From Fomes fomentarius (lineage: Eukaryota > Basidiomycota > Agaricomycetes > Polyporales > Polyporaceae), in the NCBI GenBank assembly GCA_022606135.1, contig JABYQN010000007.1, forward strand, positions 682,001-746,000: 64,000 nt of DNA. The letters run 5' to 3'. The position numbers were made by a program, and so were the translations under genes. This document shows, piece by piece, positions 12,298-25,456 of this stretch (position 1 is its first letter; every line of letters starts with the position of its first letter). The notes below the pieces were generated by a model. That model had not been told where the DNA came from. It searched no databases and saw nothing but the letters and a program-made list of their open reading frames with translations.

Positions 12298-14906
12298 GCG
12301 GCACAGCGTGACGGGCAGGTCCCTCTACGTGTCTATATGTCTCGTCGTGGGTCTGGCCGGGCCCTGTGGAGGTGGAATGCTGGGTATTCGAATGACATTG
12401 ATAGGCCGGAATGCCAGTGGATGTGCATGTACGTAAGTAACTGGCGCGCCGCCGCCCCCGCCTTCGAATTGGTCGATCGTGGTGAGCTTAAGGAGAGCGG
12501 CGGGAGCGTAAGGTCGAAATTTAAATGGAATATACGAACGGGGATGGTCGGTCCCGCTGTGCTGTTAAGGTTATGTAGATCTAGAGCCTCTTGCGCGCTC
12601 TCTTCACATGTCTCGCGCTGACGGTACGTGTGATCCAGTGGACGTGCTCGAAGGGGGTTGGGGTCTGGGATTGGGAAGGAGGGCGCACGATCGGCGGGCC
12701 CTGCCTGGCAAGCTTGCAAGAACGTAGTACTAGAACGAATTCGAAGGCGCGTACTATAATTATTTACTAGCTGGCCCAGGTGAAGAGCAGAGCACTGGCA
12801 GGACGTCGGGATAGAAAGCCGAGTGAGAGAGGGGTCTTCTACGGCCGTCCTGTGCGAGTCGTTCGAGTCGACGTCCAAAGAGGTGCGGTGCCGACGTTAA
12901 CTCTAAGATGCCGGATGGCAGAGCTCAGGACGCATAGCTACGAGCGCTGCGGAGTGCCCAAGTATGCGTACTCGACTGCTTGATGTCAGGAGCCGTACGT
13001 ACTACGTACTCGACTGGACGCTTTCCAGGTTGACTCGGAAACGGGCGCGGAGCCTGAGCCTGTGCGGCAATTTCGAAATTCGAAGCCCACTTCTCAGAGT
13101 CAGAGACAGAGAGAACCGCCGTGGCCGTCTCGAGTGAGCGCGGCCATTTCCCCGCGGCAAAACTAACTCACACTGCCTGCCATCTTCCCGCTCCCGTGCC
13201 CGAGCTTGTAATGTCTAACTCCACCCTCCTGCGCAGAGTCTGTCCGCAAGCTGTAACTCGGCATACTCGGGCCCGTGTATCCCCTGGCCACCTGGTGGCA
13301 GCGCTGCCCCGGAGAGGCATTGCAAGTACGTGAAGTGCCAGTGTCGGTCGGTATGTTTATTCCGCCAGCCTCGGTCGGCCCGTAACCGGGGTCATGCAAC
13401 ATGAAAGTATGCTGGGGGCGCCGAGGATGAACCGAATTTTTTTTTGGTGTCCCCCTTTTCTAGGTATGTCTTGCAATTGGGGCCTTTCGGTAGTACGAGT
13501 GCAAGTTGGAGTTGAAGTTGAAACGCGCGCAAACTCGCTGTTCGTCACTGTGAGTGTGAGTGGGATTAAGCGTCCTCGTGCAGGCTGAAGCCTGGCGGTC
13601 TGCAGATGGGTAAGTACATACTTGTTACTTGTATCAACAGCTTTCATCTCTCAGCTGATGCAATGGGTACCGGTAGCACGTTAAAAATATGGGCTCTTCA
13701 ACATACGCTTCCAGCCATTGGCATGTGCACACGAGCAACCAGACGCGATCGCGATCACGATCCCCAAGGGCCAACGGAGATACGAGCCGGCTACGAACAC
13801 AAGTACAAGTCGCGGTCGCGGTCGGTCTCTCGATCGTCTACCCAATGCGCAAATCTGGGGGCGTAGGCACAATTTGCAAAGTACTTATATACCAAGCTTG
13901 CTCGCTGATAGGCTGATGGGCTCATTGGCTCATTGGCTGCCCCGAAGTAGGGACCACGGAAACGAACACGCCCGGTTCCTTTCTCAGTGTTACTCCCTAT
14001 GCGGACCGGGGCCCGGGGCGGGGTCGATCGTATCAGGACAGGCACTGCCATCCAACTGACCACGGGCGGGGAGGCGGGAGGCGGGCCGCGCGTGCGAGGT
14101 AACTGTACTTATCCGTTACAGGCACCCGTGTTACAGATCATCATCGCAAGGCGCATGATTGGATGCGCGCGCTCGTGTTTGGGGGTGCAGTCGGTGGGGG
14201 CCGCGACCTGCGAGATCGCGATGGCGTGTGCTGGTGCGCACACTAGTGTCGCCCTTAGTCGTCCGTGCCATGTGCTGGGATCGCGTGTGTGGATGGATGG
14301 ACTATGTACATACTTATCAAGGGTGGCGATACGCGTTATGTCGGTTGTTGGGTTGGGAGTCTTCGATGTTGATTTTGCCAGTGGGACCAGGGTTGGCTGT
14401 GACTTGAGATATGCAGCATGTTAAGCTGTCTGGCGATTAGTACTGCCGTCAACTTGAGCAGTTCTGAAGGCGAGCACCAGAGCCCTTGTCCTCGACCTTG
14501 TCTGGCCCTCTTTCGATTGTACCCTGTTATAGATCATTGTACATGTTTCACGTTGCGACATCTTCGCGGATTGCGTTTGACTCTTGAGATCTTCATGGTC
14601 AGAACGTTCCCACGGACGACTCGGAGGAGGCCTCGAGGTCTTCTGCGGCTTCGAATTCGCGGTGACTGAATAGACTGAATGATGATTGTCTCGCCTGTAC
14701 TTGCCTGCGGTGAGACAGGCAGCTGTATATACCCGGACATCGACTTCTTTCGACACCGTCACGCTTCTCTGACTCGGAGGTCTGAGCTCAGATGGATCCA
14801 GCGGCTCCGGCCGAAGCTTGAACGCAGTACGTACTTGCTCTCATCACTCTATGGGAGCTATATCGATCATATGTCCCACCACAAGCGAGCGGCCATCTGG
14901 ACGAGC

Positions 14907-14928
14907 CTAGTATTCATATGAATACTAG
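14907..14928. repeat. 22-bp perfect palindrome
   Basis: The sequence reads identically on both strands for 22 bases, centred on CATATG and bounded by CTAG on each side. It lies in the gene-free interval. It could form a cruciform or bind a dimeric protein; nothing nearby explains it. Confidence 0.8.
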
Positions 14929-17900
14929 TAACTAAGTAGCTTGAGAACCGGCGACTGTGATTGCGATGCGCATTTAAACCCTGCGAGCTCTCGCGCTTCC
15001 AGGAAGGTGAGGAACATCCCTTCGCGTGTTTCGCGCCACGGCCTGCGAGCACTCGGTATTCAGCAGGCCCAGATCTATCACATACATAGAAGCTCGAGCG
15101 GGAGAACGGATCAGCGAATCACGTCGCAAGGAATCAATCGGCGTGATTGGTTCACCTAGGTAAGTAAAGATGGGAGCCGCCAGTGGAGCCCTCTTTTTTT
15201 TTTGGTCGGAAATGGAATGGGCTTGGGGGGTCTGGACCGTCGTAACTCACACTCCGCCACCGACTCCACCGGGATGTCGAGGAGCTCTCGAGGCGTGTAA
15301 AGTACGGTGTGGCCCCGAGGTGTGATCTTGATTCGTGCCACCCAGTGGCTGCCGCCGGCCCGCCGCTCCCCACGATTTCTCCCCCAGAATCAACGTGCAT
15401 GGGCACGATATCTCAATGCGTGAATGGATGCACAGGCATCAAATACTATAACTAGCGTGTTACTCACGGAAATCATGCATATGGTGCAGCTGCGTTGTCG
15501 TGTACTGCATATGTGCGCGTCTAACCCCGATGTCATGGATGAGTCGTTTGACGAACCTTGCCTGAAGCCTGTCCTGAACCTCCGACGCGGAGTCCCCACC
15601 GCGCTCCAGGACGGACATGACCTCCGAGTCCCCATGATGCTGCATCCGTATAGGCATAAATAAGTACGTTATCCGTCTCAGTCCAGGCTATCCGACTGGC
15701 TAGGAACTTCTAATAGGTACCCCGGCCGGGCTGGGATATCGATTTAGTTCTCGTGGCTTCAAAGTTCGAGTTCGGAGGTTCGAGCGCTCGGTGCTGCTGC
15801 GTTTACATGTGTGCGGGACGCTTGCTGGCAAATTGGGTCAGGATTGGGTATGTACCACTTATCTGTACTCCATAGACTGCTGCTGCTGCTGCTTGTCTTC
15901 CGAGATCTGATCTGCGGTGACTGTGTCCTCCGTGTCACCAGTGCTCCGCGCCTGCGTGGGCTGACCCTGCAGGGGATGCCAGTCGTGGTCCGTCGGCCGT
16001 CGACCCTCGATGGTGTTTCCGCCCGCACAAATGCCGTGTGTGTGTGTCGAGGGCCCATAGGAAGTCGAACTACGCGCCAGTGGGTACTGTGGCCGCGTCC
16101 CACTACTATAGCAGGGTCTGGAGCAGTCGCAATGAGAGCAGTTCCGAGTCATCTCGCCAATTGCTGGACAAGCGGTGTGGGCTCATGACACTGACAGTAG
16201 TCAGGCCACACACACACGCCCGTGTCTTCTTCATCCTCATATCCCTCACATGCCGCACTGCCCGGCGCCCACAGCTTGTCCATATGATTGCCTGTTTGGG
16301 ATGCAACGCCTACCTGCAGCTGGCCACAGGCTGTCCACAAGCGCGGAGGAGGCTGCACTCGTGATCCGCACGGGTTCACTTCCTCTCCTCTAGAGCCCTC
16401 AGCTCATGCTCCGCTCTTCTCTCGCGTTCATCGACTTCTCAGGAGAGCGACGGCGGATCTCGAAGTGACCACATCGTCACAATGGGAAACTTCACCCTCG
16501 CCTCTCGACTCCCGAGTTGCGTTGGGGCGCAAGTCACCATAACCGTAACGGTCGCCGCGAACCCCAATTTCCTACTTGTCTGAGCGGTGAGCCACATACC
16601 GAGCACGCGAACTGGGGAGCCTCGGGGCGCTCTCAGACGTCGTTTCTGCACCCGACGATGGCCTCTGCCAGTCACTAGTCAGTCCGTCTGCAGACCAGCA
16701 CGCGTGCATGCATGTGCCGCGCTTCTCACCTCTGCTGTGCGAGTTCGTCCGTGCACTTGCTGCAACCAGCTATGGTGGTGCAGCTCTGGCCCGAGCTTCG
16801 GTCTGTCTGAGTCTCATGTGGCCCCAGGATACCGATCTCGCCATTTGGCTCGGGCTTCGCGCGTGCCGGGCGCGCACGAAGCGCGATGCCAGTAGCATAT
16901 CGAACAGCGAATCCGATGCAACTCCTGCTTAGCGATCTCGTATCATGTACATACTCACTGTCAGCTGCACCGTGACCCGTCGCTGCGGGAGACCCGCGCA
17001 GATGACCCCTCCTCCCTCCTCCCCCCTCTCCCAGATGAATCCGATGACGGCCTGGCGAGTAGATGGAACTTGGAAGCACGCACGTCTCGAGCAAGCCGCC
17101 GCCCGGCACCGCTACGGCCGTCACTCATTACCCAACTTCCCTCGTCTTGCCAGTGGTGCGCTTTTACGCGTAAGTGCACGGACTCTCAGGCGTGGCGTTG
17201 TTTTCGCGGGCTGCTGCCCGCGTGAGCAGGGGATAGGACAATTCCGAGGTATGTAAGTACGTACGCCACCGGTAGACGCGCGCGGCTTCTTATCCTAACT
17301 AGTAGATGCAACGGGCCTAACCTGCATCCCAGGTGGCCAAACAGCCGCAGCTGGTGGTGGTGGCGAGGTAGGCTGGTTATCGCGATGGTGCTTCTACCCA
17401 TCACCATTGCCACTGACACCCCGCGCGTGCGCGCGCGCCGCCGAGGAGCAGCAGCGCTCACGCGGTCGCGGTCTTGTGCCCATGTCCGGGCGGGGATGTT
17501 ATCCTCCTTCTGTTTCAAAGTTCGCCATTTGGTTTGTGACCAATGAATAACAAGGTTCGATGTTCAACGTACGTCTCAGCGATGCAGCTGCCACGCTCAC
17601 ACACTGAACCTGACATATCCCTCGACCGCACACTGGCCACAGGCACATGTACGGTATTCCGACGAAACGGTGCAGTCCGAGTCGCGCACGGACCATGTGC
17701 TTCTTGTCCGATGCTCGACTCGACTCGGACCCAGCCACTTGCGCATCCCGGACGTCGCGATGATGACGTACGCATGGCATGCTAGTCCTATACAAGCTGT
17801 GAGTGCTTCCACGTCTCTGTTTACCCCAGTCGTAGCACTGCCGAGCTGTCTATGTCAGGACGGCAGCGGCAGGGTAATCACCGCTGCAGCCTTCGCTGAC

Positions 17901-18874
17901 ACCGACTGTTGGCAGCTGGGAGCTGGGCATGACGGCATGCCATGACAAAGTGCTATTGACTGGGACGCAATGCGGGGTAACGACAGACGCGCCTTCTGAG
18001 AAACCTTGGGCTTAGGTTAGTCCAGAACGGGACAGCGTCGTCTCTGTCCATCGCTCGACGACGCGGCCTTGGGTGGTCCAGTCGAGTTCTTGAACTTCTG
18101 CTTCCACGTTCTGCCTTCGCCCTGCTTCTGTGCGCTGCTGCGGACGTGGTATGGGCTTGACCTTGGGGCTCGAAGGAACTGCGACGGATGTCAGAGGCGC
18201 TCTCGGATGCGGCGCCTCGCAGCTTGAGCTTGAGCTTGCTGCCAGTCCGACGCAGCCGAGAGTCTCGTCCTGGGTCTATACGCTCTCAGTCGTCCAATCG
18301 GACAATTGCACGGACACGGTGAGGGTCCTTGCTAAGCTGGCGGAAGAGCTGCTGAGGCGGCTTTCGTGTGCGCTCCGACGAGAGCGACGGATCGGCATGA
18401 TGAGAGGGTCCCCGCGTGCTCACTGGGAAGTGGCATAGGTTTGCCTTCTCTCATTGATAGCAGCGAGGGTTCGTCTGGGCGCCGAGCTATCGAGACGCGT
18501 TGTGAGAGTTGGGGGTGGATGCGTTGAATGTGGCTTGAGGAGGCTGGGCTGAGTCGATGTCGAACATGCATTGTCAGCTGGTCCTCCAGCCTGCGGCTCT
18601 ACCGACGATCTACTAATAACTCATGCGCTTGACTGCAGATCTGCTAACCTAACCTATCGCTTATCCACTGTCCGCCTTTCATTTCCCCTCGAGAACGCAG
18701 GTTATTTCTCACTAGTCATCTTCGCCGGTCCACTTCCAGCTGCTCGTACGCCAGCATTCCGAGTCGATCGAGCCTCCAATTCACGCGCATATAGGCACTC
18801 AGCGAGTCACCTGCAGACTGCCAGGGCGGCTCGCTGCTTCATGTACGGTCGACAGTCCCCACGCCCCCGCCTTT

Positions 18875-18890
18875 CCCCATCCCCATCCCC
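18875..18890. repeat. CCCCAT short tandem repeat
   Basis: CCCCAT twice followed by CCCC, in noncoding DNA. Confidence 0.6.
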
Positions 18891-21800
18891 ACACTGCGCA
18901 CGTTTGGAACTAGGTGGTGCTGATTCCCGCCTGAGCTGCAGCAGCCACCATGCCAGGAATAGAACACCGGATGCCGTACCCTCAAATTGCCCGGTGCAAC
19001 TCTCGCGCCCGTGGGCCCCGCTTGCGCGTTTAGATCTCTCTGCCGCCGCTGCTCTCCTCTGGCAGCCACCGGCCCCTCACCCGCTACCTCACTCCCTGGA
19101 TCGCAGACGCGTTACGACAAGCCTGATCTCTGCGCACGCTCGGCGGGCCCCGCACCTCAGGCTCCCCGATGCCCGGTAACTGGCGAAGCAGTAGGCCAAT
19201 GGAAATGAACGCAGGCGGTGAGCGCGGTGAGTTGAGCGCGATCCGGAGAGAGCAAAGCTCCACCCATATCCAGCGGTCTTCGCCAATATCCAACTCTGTC
19301 CTCATACCTCTCTGGTACTAGCTTGGGTGTGTGCGATAGACACCCGACCACTGCGCTCGGGCTCTTCCGCAACATCCTTATCCCTCCCTGACATTCTCTG
19401 ACATCGTCCATCATGCATCATGCATCACAGTCGAACCCAAGACCCGGCGATTCACTCCTCACTAGCACAACGGCAGAGGGCGCGCTGCGTGCATGCCGAC
19501 GAGGCGTTTAGCGGACTCCGAGGATGCGTTGAATCCGAGTCCCTTGGCTGTCCTCATGACCATGACAGTGAGTACATGCTCTTCCGTCAACTGCATGCGC
19601 GGGCTGAACCCGAGGCCTTAGCCTTACAAAGGAATTACCGGGGCGCGTGCCCCCATACTAGTATGCTTCCAGTAAGTAACGCACGATCTATACGACACCC
19701 GGCCATCTCCAGTTACATACTCAAGGTCGACGCTAACAACGAGCGCACTGTCCCTCGAGCGCGTCGGAACGAAGTTCAAGGACCCTATATGCGCATGCGG
19801 TCAACCACGTCGCATGCTGCATGGAATGCCCGTGGCATTCACACAGACGGGGCACGAGAACTGCAGCTCACGGCCGACCCACTCCATCGTTCGACGACGC
19901 ACTGGCACTTCTGCGCGGCCAGTAGTGCTGGTAGAACGTATCTAGAACTGCTTGCACGCGCCAGGTCCCCTCTCGCGAACACCCCAAGAGGTTCCGTCTA
20001 GACGCCTCTCCCTCCACCCTGCGCCCTGCGTGTCGCCCTGTGTACCTCCCCTCGCGGCTCGCGGCTCGCGCCTCACGTCTGTCTTGTCATGGACCGGCAC
20101 CAATCGCACCAATCGCAATACGTACTCATCGTCTGTTCTCCCCCACGTCCTATGTCCTACGCCCGCCGCCGCCGCCCAGTCACTGAACCGATAGGAGAGG
20201 TTCGGGAAAGTTCGAGTTGAGTTCGGGGAGGTCAGATCATACATGTGCGGCACGCCGTCTAGTAAGTAGCAGACTAGCACGTATGCATACGCTGCCCGGC
20301 CAAAAGATCGTGGCGTACGTATACATACGCAGGTGGTGGAGTCAAACCCTCTCCCCTCCGGGCCCCATACACACTTCCCCAGACGAGTCTCGCCGACTCT
20401 AGTTCTTGTGGACGATGAATACAGCCGGGTTGCCTGACATACCGTGACCTGACATGCGCGCGGTCATCGACGATCCCCACCATGAGGTCCATTCATTGTT
20501 CAAGGGACAGACGTTTGGACACCGGGCATCGCGTCGTAAGCGACGCGACGTGGTGCACACCGGCTCGCGCCTGTGCCCTGTGCGCAGCATGCTCGACAGC
20601 GCGCGCTGTCTGAGACTCTGAGCCTGCTGTCTGTGCGCGCACACACCCCTCTCGCCCGGGGCCAGGGGGGATATTAGAAGGAGATACGCGCGCGCGAGCG
20701 CACTCGCGGACAGACTGGGAAGTCGATGCGGCAGAATTCGAAGCACTGCAGAGCCGGTGATTGGACGGAGGTTGTCTCTCCGGGCGACTTACTTGCATAG
20801 CAACTTACTGCTCCTGTCAGGTTGCGGTTATGTGGCCCACCACCGCTTACCGCTTGGGCAGTATCGCGCGAAGCCGGCCCACGGATGGAAGGGCACAGAG
20901 AAGTCACTGGATAATGGACGCAGAAGCAGGACAAGAAGATGCCCTGGAGAGACGCCGCGATCGCGAAGAAGGCCAAGGCAAGGCAAGGCGGGATATACAT
21001 AGGTATGTCGGATGCGGTGGTCGCGTCGTCACGACGTTTCTGGGCAGCCCGGCGGGATGTTCTATGGGCATTTTTAGTATTTATCGCGCGCGCGCCCCGC
21101 GTTGTGTGATAGGAGGTGAGGCGAGGCGTACGTGCGCGACTCGCACCCGAACAGGACCACTTGGACCGTCCGTGCCAGCCTGCCAGGGCACCTCGCGTGC
21201 GCATGTGGCTAGAAGTGTCCCTGTTCCTTGCGCCCGTGCGCCCATGCCAGCATCATCCGTCCACAGCGGTGCCGAGGAAGCATGTGCGGGGAGCAGTAGT
21301 TCCCTTGTGTGCTCACTCGCCTCGAGTGGTGCGGCTTCGAATTCGTGATCAATGGGTCACGTCAGGTGTGGACTCGGATAGGCCTCAATCTTGACGTTTA
21401 CCCCGGATCGGAGGAAGGCGTGTACTCGTGGAGAGGGAGGGGGGAGGGGGAGATGGGATCGTTGCGAGGAACGACCACAGTAGCTGTTTGGAACACGAAT
21501 CCGACGTGAGACACGTCTCCAGCATCCACGTCCGATGAATCTATCATGGGGAGGCGGAACGCGGAACAAATACCACCAAAGGTGCGTGATTCACGCCCAT
21601 GCCACCAGTGTGTTCTATGAATGGGAGGGCGAAGGCGCAGAGTTTAACCCTTGTCCTGACAGCTCAGGCCTTATCCCTGATCCGCTCGCTCGATGGGACT
21701 TAACTCACATCCCAGCTCCTCCCTCCGGCCGCTCTATGAACTCTCGTCCTGTTTTAGGCCACTGCAGCCATCTGCAGCTGCTATCAATCGTCCCGTCGTC

Positions 21801-22430
21801 ATGCCTTGCTGTCTCGGACTGACTGTTTGTGATGGTGCCTCGAGCCCCGAGCCGGGCCTTCGGACAAGCCAGAAGGAATACGGGATGCGTTTCGAGGCCG
21901 GGCGTTGAGCTTGAGCGTGGATGCTATAGCTCCTCCCTGCCATGAATGGCATGTTTGTTCCTAGCCGAGTGACAGCACCGCATGTCCTGAGATCTATCTG
22001 GGTCGCCACTACGGCACTGTGGTGCGCCTGGAGCAAAGGCAGTCCCTCCAGCCCATTTCACGGATCCTTGTGACGGAGACACACATACTTGGGCGTACGT
22101 TCCCCTCGCCCACTAGTTCGAATTGCAAATACGAGTCTCGTCAAGTCTCGTAAGTCTTGCGCATGAGATCCATCGCTTCTATATATCACCCAGCCGAGCA
22201 GTAGTGGAACGAGACGGAACAGGACGTACGTTACTCTGTGATTTGCTCCATTGAGTTCAGGCGTGCTTCTCCGGCGGCGGAAGTGCAACACTCGTTTCAC
22301 CTTGTGACGGAAGTTGGATGCTGAGATGGTCCCTTCTCTCAGTTAGTATAGTATGCCTGCGCCGGGCATCCGCGTTGCGCGACGCTAAGGAAGCTCCAGA
22401 GTAGGGCTGGCTTTGTCGCGATTGGCGTAT

Positions 22431-22447
22431 GGATCTGGATCTGGATC
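22431..22447. repeat. GATCTG short tandem repeat
   Basis: Almost three copies of a GGATCT unit in noncoding DNA, next to a duplicated TAGGTAGACT word. Confidence 0.6.
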
Positions 22448-25400
22448 CCTCTTAGGTAGACTAGGTAGACTGGGCAGTGGGAACTCGAGGGGCCACGACC
22501 ACCACGCTCGACATACTAGAACGTTGACATGCGGCAACTTGACGTGCGGCCTGAGGGCCTTGAGGTTCTGGGACGTTGCGACTGCCATTGGGCACTGGAT
22601 ATCCAACACCATGTCGCCGACGCCGCCGGTTGTCTCCTCCATGCATCACATCGACGCGCGGTCGAGAGCGCAGTGATTCATGAACCCCGGACGTATTAGC
22701 ATTTGCCCCCGGACTGCGCTGCGGGGCATTCAGTATCTCAGCCAGAGTTGATATATATCCGCTCGCAGTTGAACCTGTTGATCACGTACCTGTGCTCCAT
22801 GTACGAATGATGGATGTTGGGCGAATGAATGGGCGGGCGGTGAGTATTGCCAGGCCCGCGGGCATGCTGCTTTCCTATTCGTCCGGTCATCAAACGGAGA
22901 TGAGATGCGTGACGGCAGCGGCGGCGGCCTGAGCTCCCTGGAGCTTCAATCTAGACTGATTTGGAGTTAGCCTAGGTTTAAGTGTGTTCAACCTCTAGGT
23001 ACCTGCACGAGGTGCTCTGTCCGGGTCCGATAGCATATGCCAGTAACAGGGCGTGGCTAGGGCAACTTGAACGGGCACCCCGTGTCAAGGTGAGATCCGG
23101 GAGCTTGACATTGTTGCACTACATCACAGTTCGGTTCTCTTGCACAACCAGCCCGTTTGAGAGTGCCTGAATGAAAGCTGATCCACGGCACTGTTAACGT
23201 CACGCAAATGCCAGGCCCCTGCAGACGAACAAGGCCGTATGTCAGCACTACGCCGCGAGTGCCAGAGTCGCTAGGTACGAACCTTGAGCGTAAACTATTG
23301 TCATTGCGTCACGTCGCTCCCGGGCCCCTTTCACTTGCGATCCACGGATATGAGCAGCGATCCGGAGCTATTCCTGCGTTCAGTTCTCTCACAGCGAGAA
23401 TCACAAGCCGTGCGTGGTCGCAACTCCGTCATACCTGTCAGTCAGAGCTTGCCTCGCGTGCCTCACCACCTATCTACCTGAGAATGAATCACCCAGGAAT
23501 GACTCGACGACGTGCCGAGTTGAAAGGGCACTGTGGCGAATACTGCGCAAACAGTGATGAGCTTGGCCTCCGTACGGCTCACGCCTTGCCCTTTCCGCGA
23601 CGATACGGAGACCCGCTACGGCGCGGTACAGTCATGGTGACGTCCAACTGACCGAGAGGCCCTTTCGTTCCGCATTGTTCCTTGCGACAAGATGCAACTG
23701 ACAAAACCCTGCCGACGATTTCCCTTCAGACCTCTCGCTCCGCGGATATGACGGTCGCAACTAACACTCACCGTATCTCTTCCGCGCGCCGCACATTCGA
23801 CCCGGTCCGAATGTCCTTCATAACGACGTAAATCTCAGTCCCATTGGCTGCCGCCTCGACGCGGCGCACCTCTGTCGAACTCCCATTGGCCACACGCCCA
23901 CGGGCGTGGTTGAAAGCATCCAGCGCGTCTGTCGCTCGATGGTTCAACGCCTCCGTATTGGCTGAACGACCTCGGGTTCCGCACGCACACACGCAGGCCG
24001 TAGCGCGGCGGCATATCAATGGGAAACCGATACAGGGATTGCAGCCCATAGCGCTTGCGGTAACGGCATCGTGAGGGAGAGTGTCGACCTCGCGCCGCTC
24101 AGGGTCGCGCGCCTAGGGGACTCTATCAGCTTGCTATCACGATTCGGTATTCGTCAGGCTCTGGGTAATCAGAAAGCGTGTGGCTGAATGCGCGGAATTG
24201 CAATCGCGTGTGGGAACGTGTGGGAGGATGGGATCGGGCGGGAAGAAGGCCGATTTCCAAGTGGAGAAGAGAATTCGGAAACCACACCACTCGGATTCGG
24301 AATGCGGAATGCGAGAACAAGCATAACATGCGTGGCCTTGATGACGATGACGGTACGTGTTTGTTACGAGAGTCGGTTGATGATTGGTGCGCTGGTACCG
24401 GTCAATGAGAGGTCGAACTCTGCTGGATGATGATTCATGGGAATGCTGATGTGAACAGTCCGCAAAGGAAGATAATAACCGCAGAAGTTGCGAACACGAC
24501 ATCCGATCGGACGAAGCCTAGCAGCACAACGTACGACCGGACGCTCGCGTTGTGGATGTGGTCGGCACCTTGCGCTGAACGCGATAAGTGGCGGTAGCTG
24601 GATCCGCATCATCACCGTTTTTGTACAACGTTCTTACCCCGCAGTAGCGTCCTACGCCAAAGCGGACCAATGGCAAATGGACTTGAAGACGTACGCGCTC
24701 GGGCGTTCGGACAGACCGCCACGCTCGCACCGCGTCCGACGCTTCCTACGTTCTCGCGCTTGCGCCTTCTGGCCATGGTATGGCTCTCTGTGGCCTCAAG
24801 GTACGTCTATAATTCGTTTTACGTCGGATTACGGTCCGTACAGCGAGCAGATGCAGCGGGCTGCCCTCGGCCCAGGAGCTTCTCGCGCCCGCCTGACTCT
24901 TGTTCTGTCGGTCGCTTTGTCGGTGTCGGTTTAGGCTTTCGCGGATCGTGTCCGCCTCTCTGGCCCGATGTTCCCCATCCGTAGAACATAGGATAAGATA
25001 AGTGCTTATCTGCGCGATTCCCCTACGGGCGTGGGCATGAACACGGAGGGAGGCCCGCATCCCGACTATCGAGGAAACACTTCGGTCGGACTTACACCGT
25101 GCGTAGGTCAGCGAAAAGAATTTGCTCGTTTGTACGCCTGTGATGCGTGGCATTAACATACTCCGCGAGCAGAGAGACTTTAAACCGACGTACCGACCTT
25201 CCGGGCGGGTGAGTTGTGATTCTCGAGTCTCTGCATTGGATCGTCGATTGCCTATAGACGATGCAGTGTCGTAAGAAGCAGACACAGCTGCGTTCGACAC
25301 GTTGAATAATCGGGGAAATCTGGATAGCGGTGGAATTCGATCCGCTAAATCTATTCCACCAGTAGTTCTATCGACCGTACTTCAGCCTGCGCTGTATGAT

Positions 25401-25456
25401 CTCGTACTTTTGGTGAGCTGCTGGCGACGACCCGGGAGCTTGATGATGGTTGCACC

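Larger units (their letters stand above)
11870..25456. other. 13.5-kb gene-free interval
   Basis: None of the open frames here looks like a conserved protein, and I could not join neighbouring frames by plausible introns into one. The DNA stays GC-rich and CpG-rich, so it does not look like repeat-induced point-mutated or AT-rich heterochromatin. It holds small simple repeats (12061-12080, 12251-12297, 18875-18890, 22431-22447), a 22-bp perfect palindrome (14907-14928) and many short GTAAGTA/TACTTAC words in both orientations. A tRNA-like B-box occurs near 19430. I cannot say whether the interval is decayed transposon DNA, noncoding transcription units or ordinary spacer. Confidence 0.5.

Noticed and set aside
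25310..25345. A GTGGAATTCGATCC word as a tRNA T-arm
   Set aside because: No A box at the right distance and no cloverleaf could be folded.
11870..25456. A biosynthetic gene cluster or retrotransposon in the gene-free interval
   Set aside because: No reverse transcriptase, integrase, gag, transposase, PKS, NRPS or terpene synthase motifs in any frame, and no long terminal repeats noticed.
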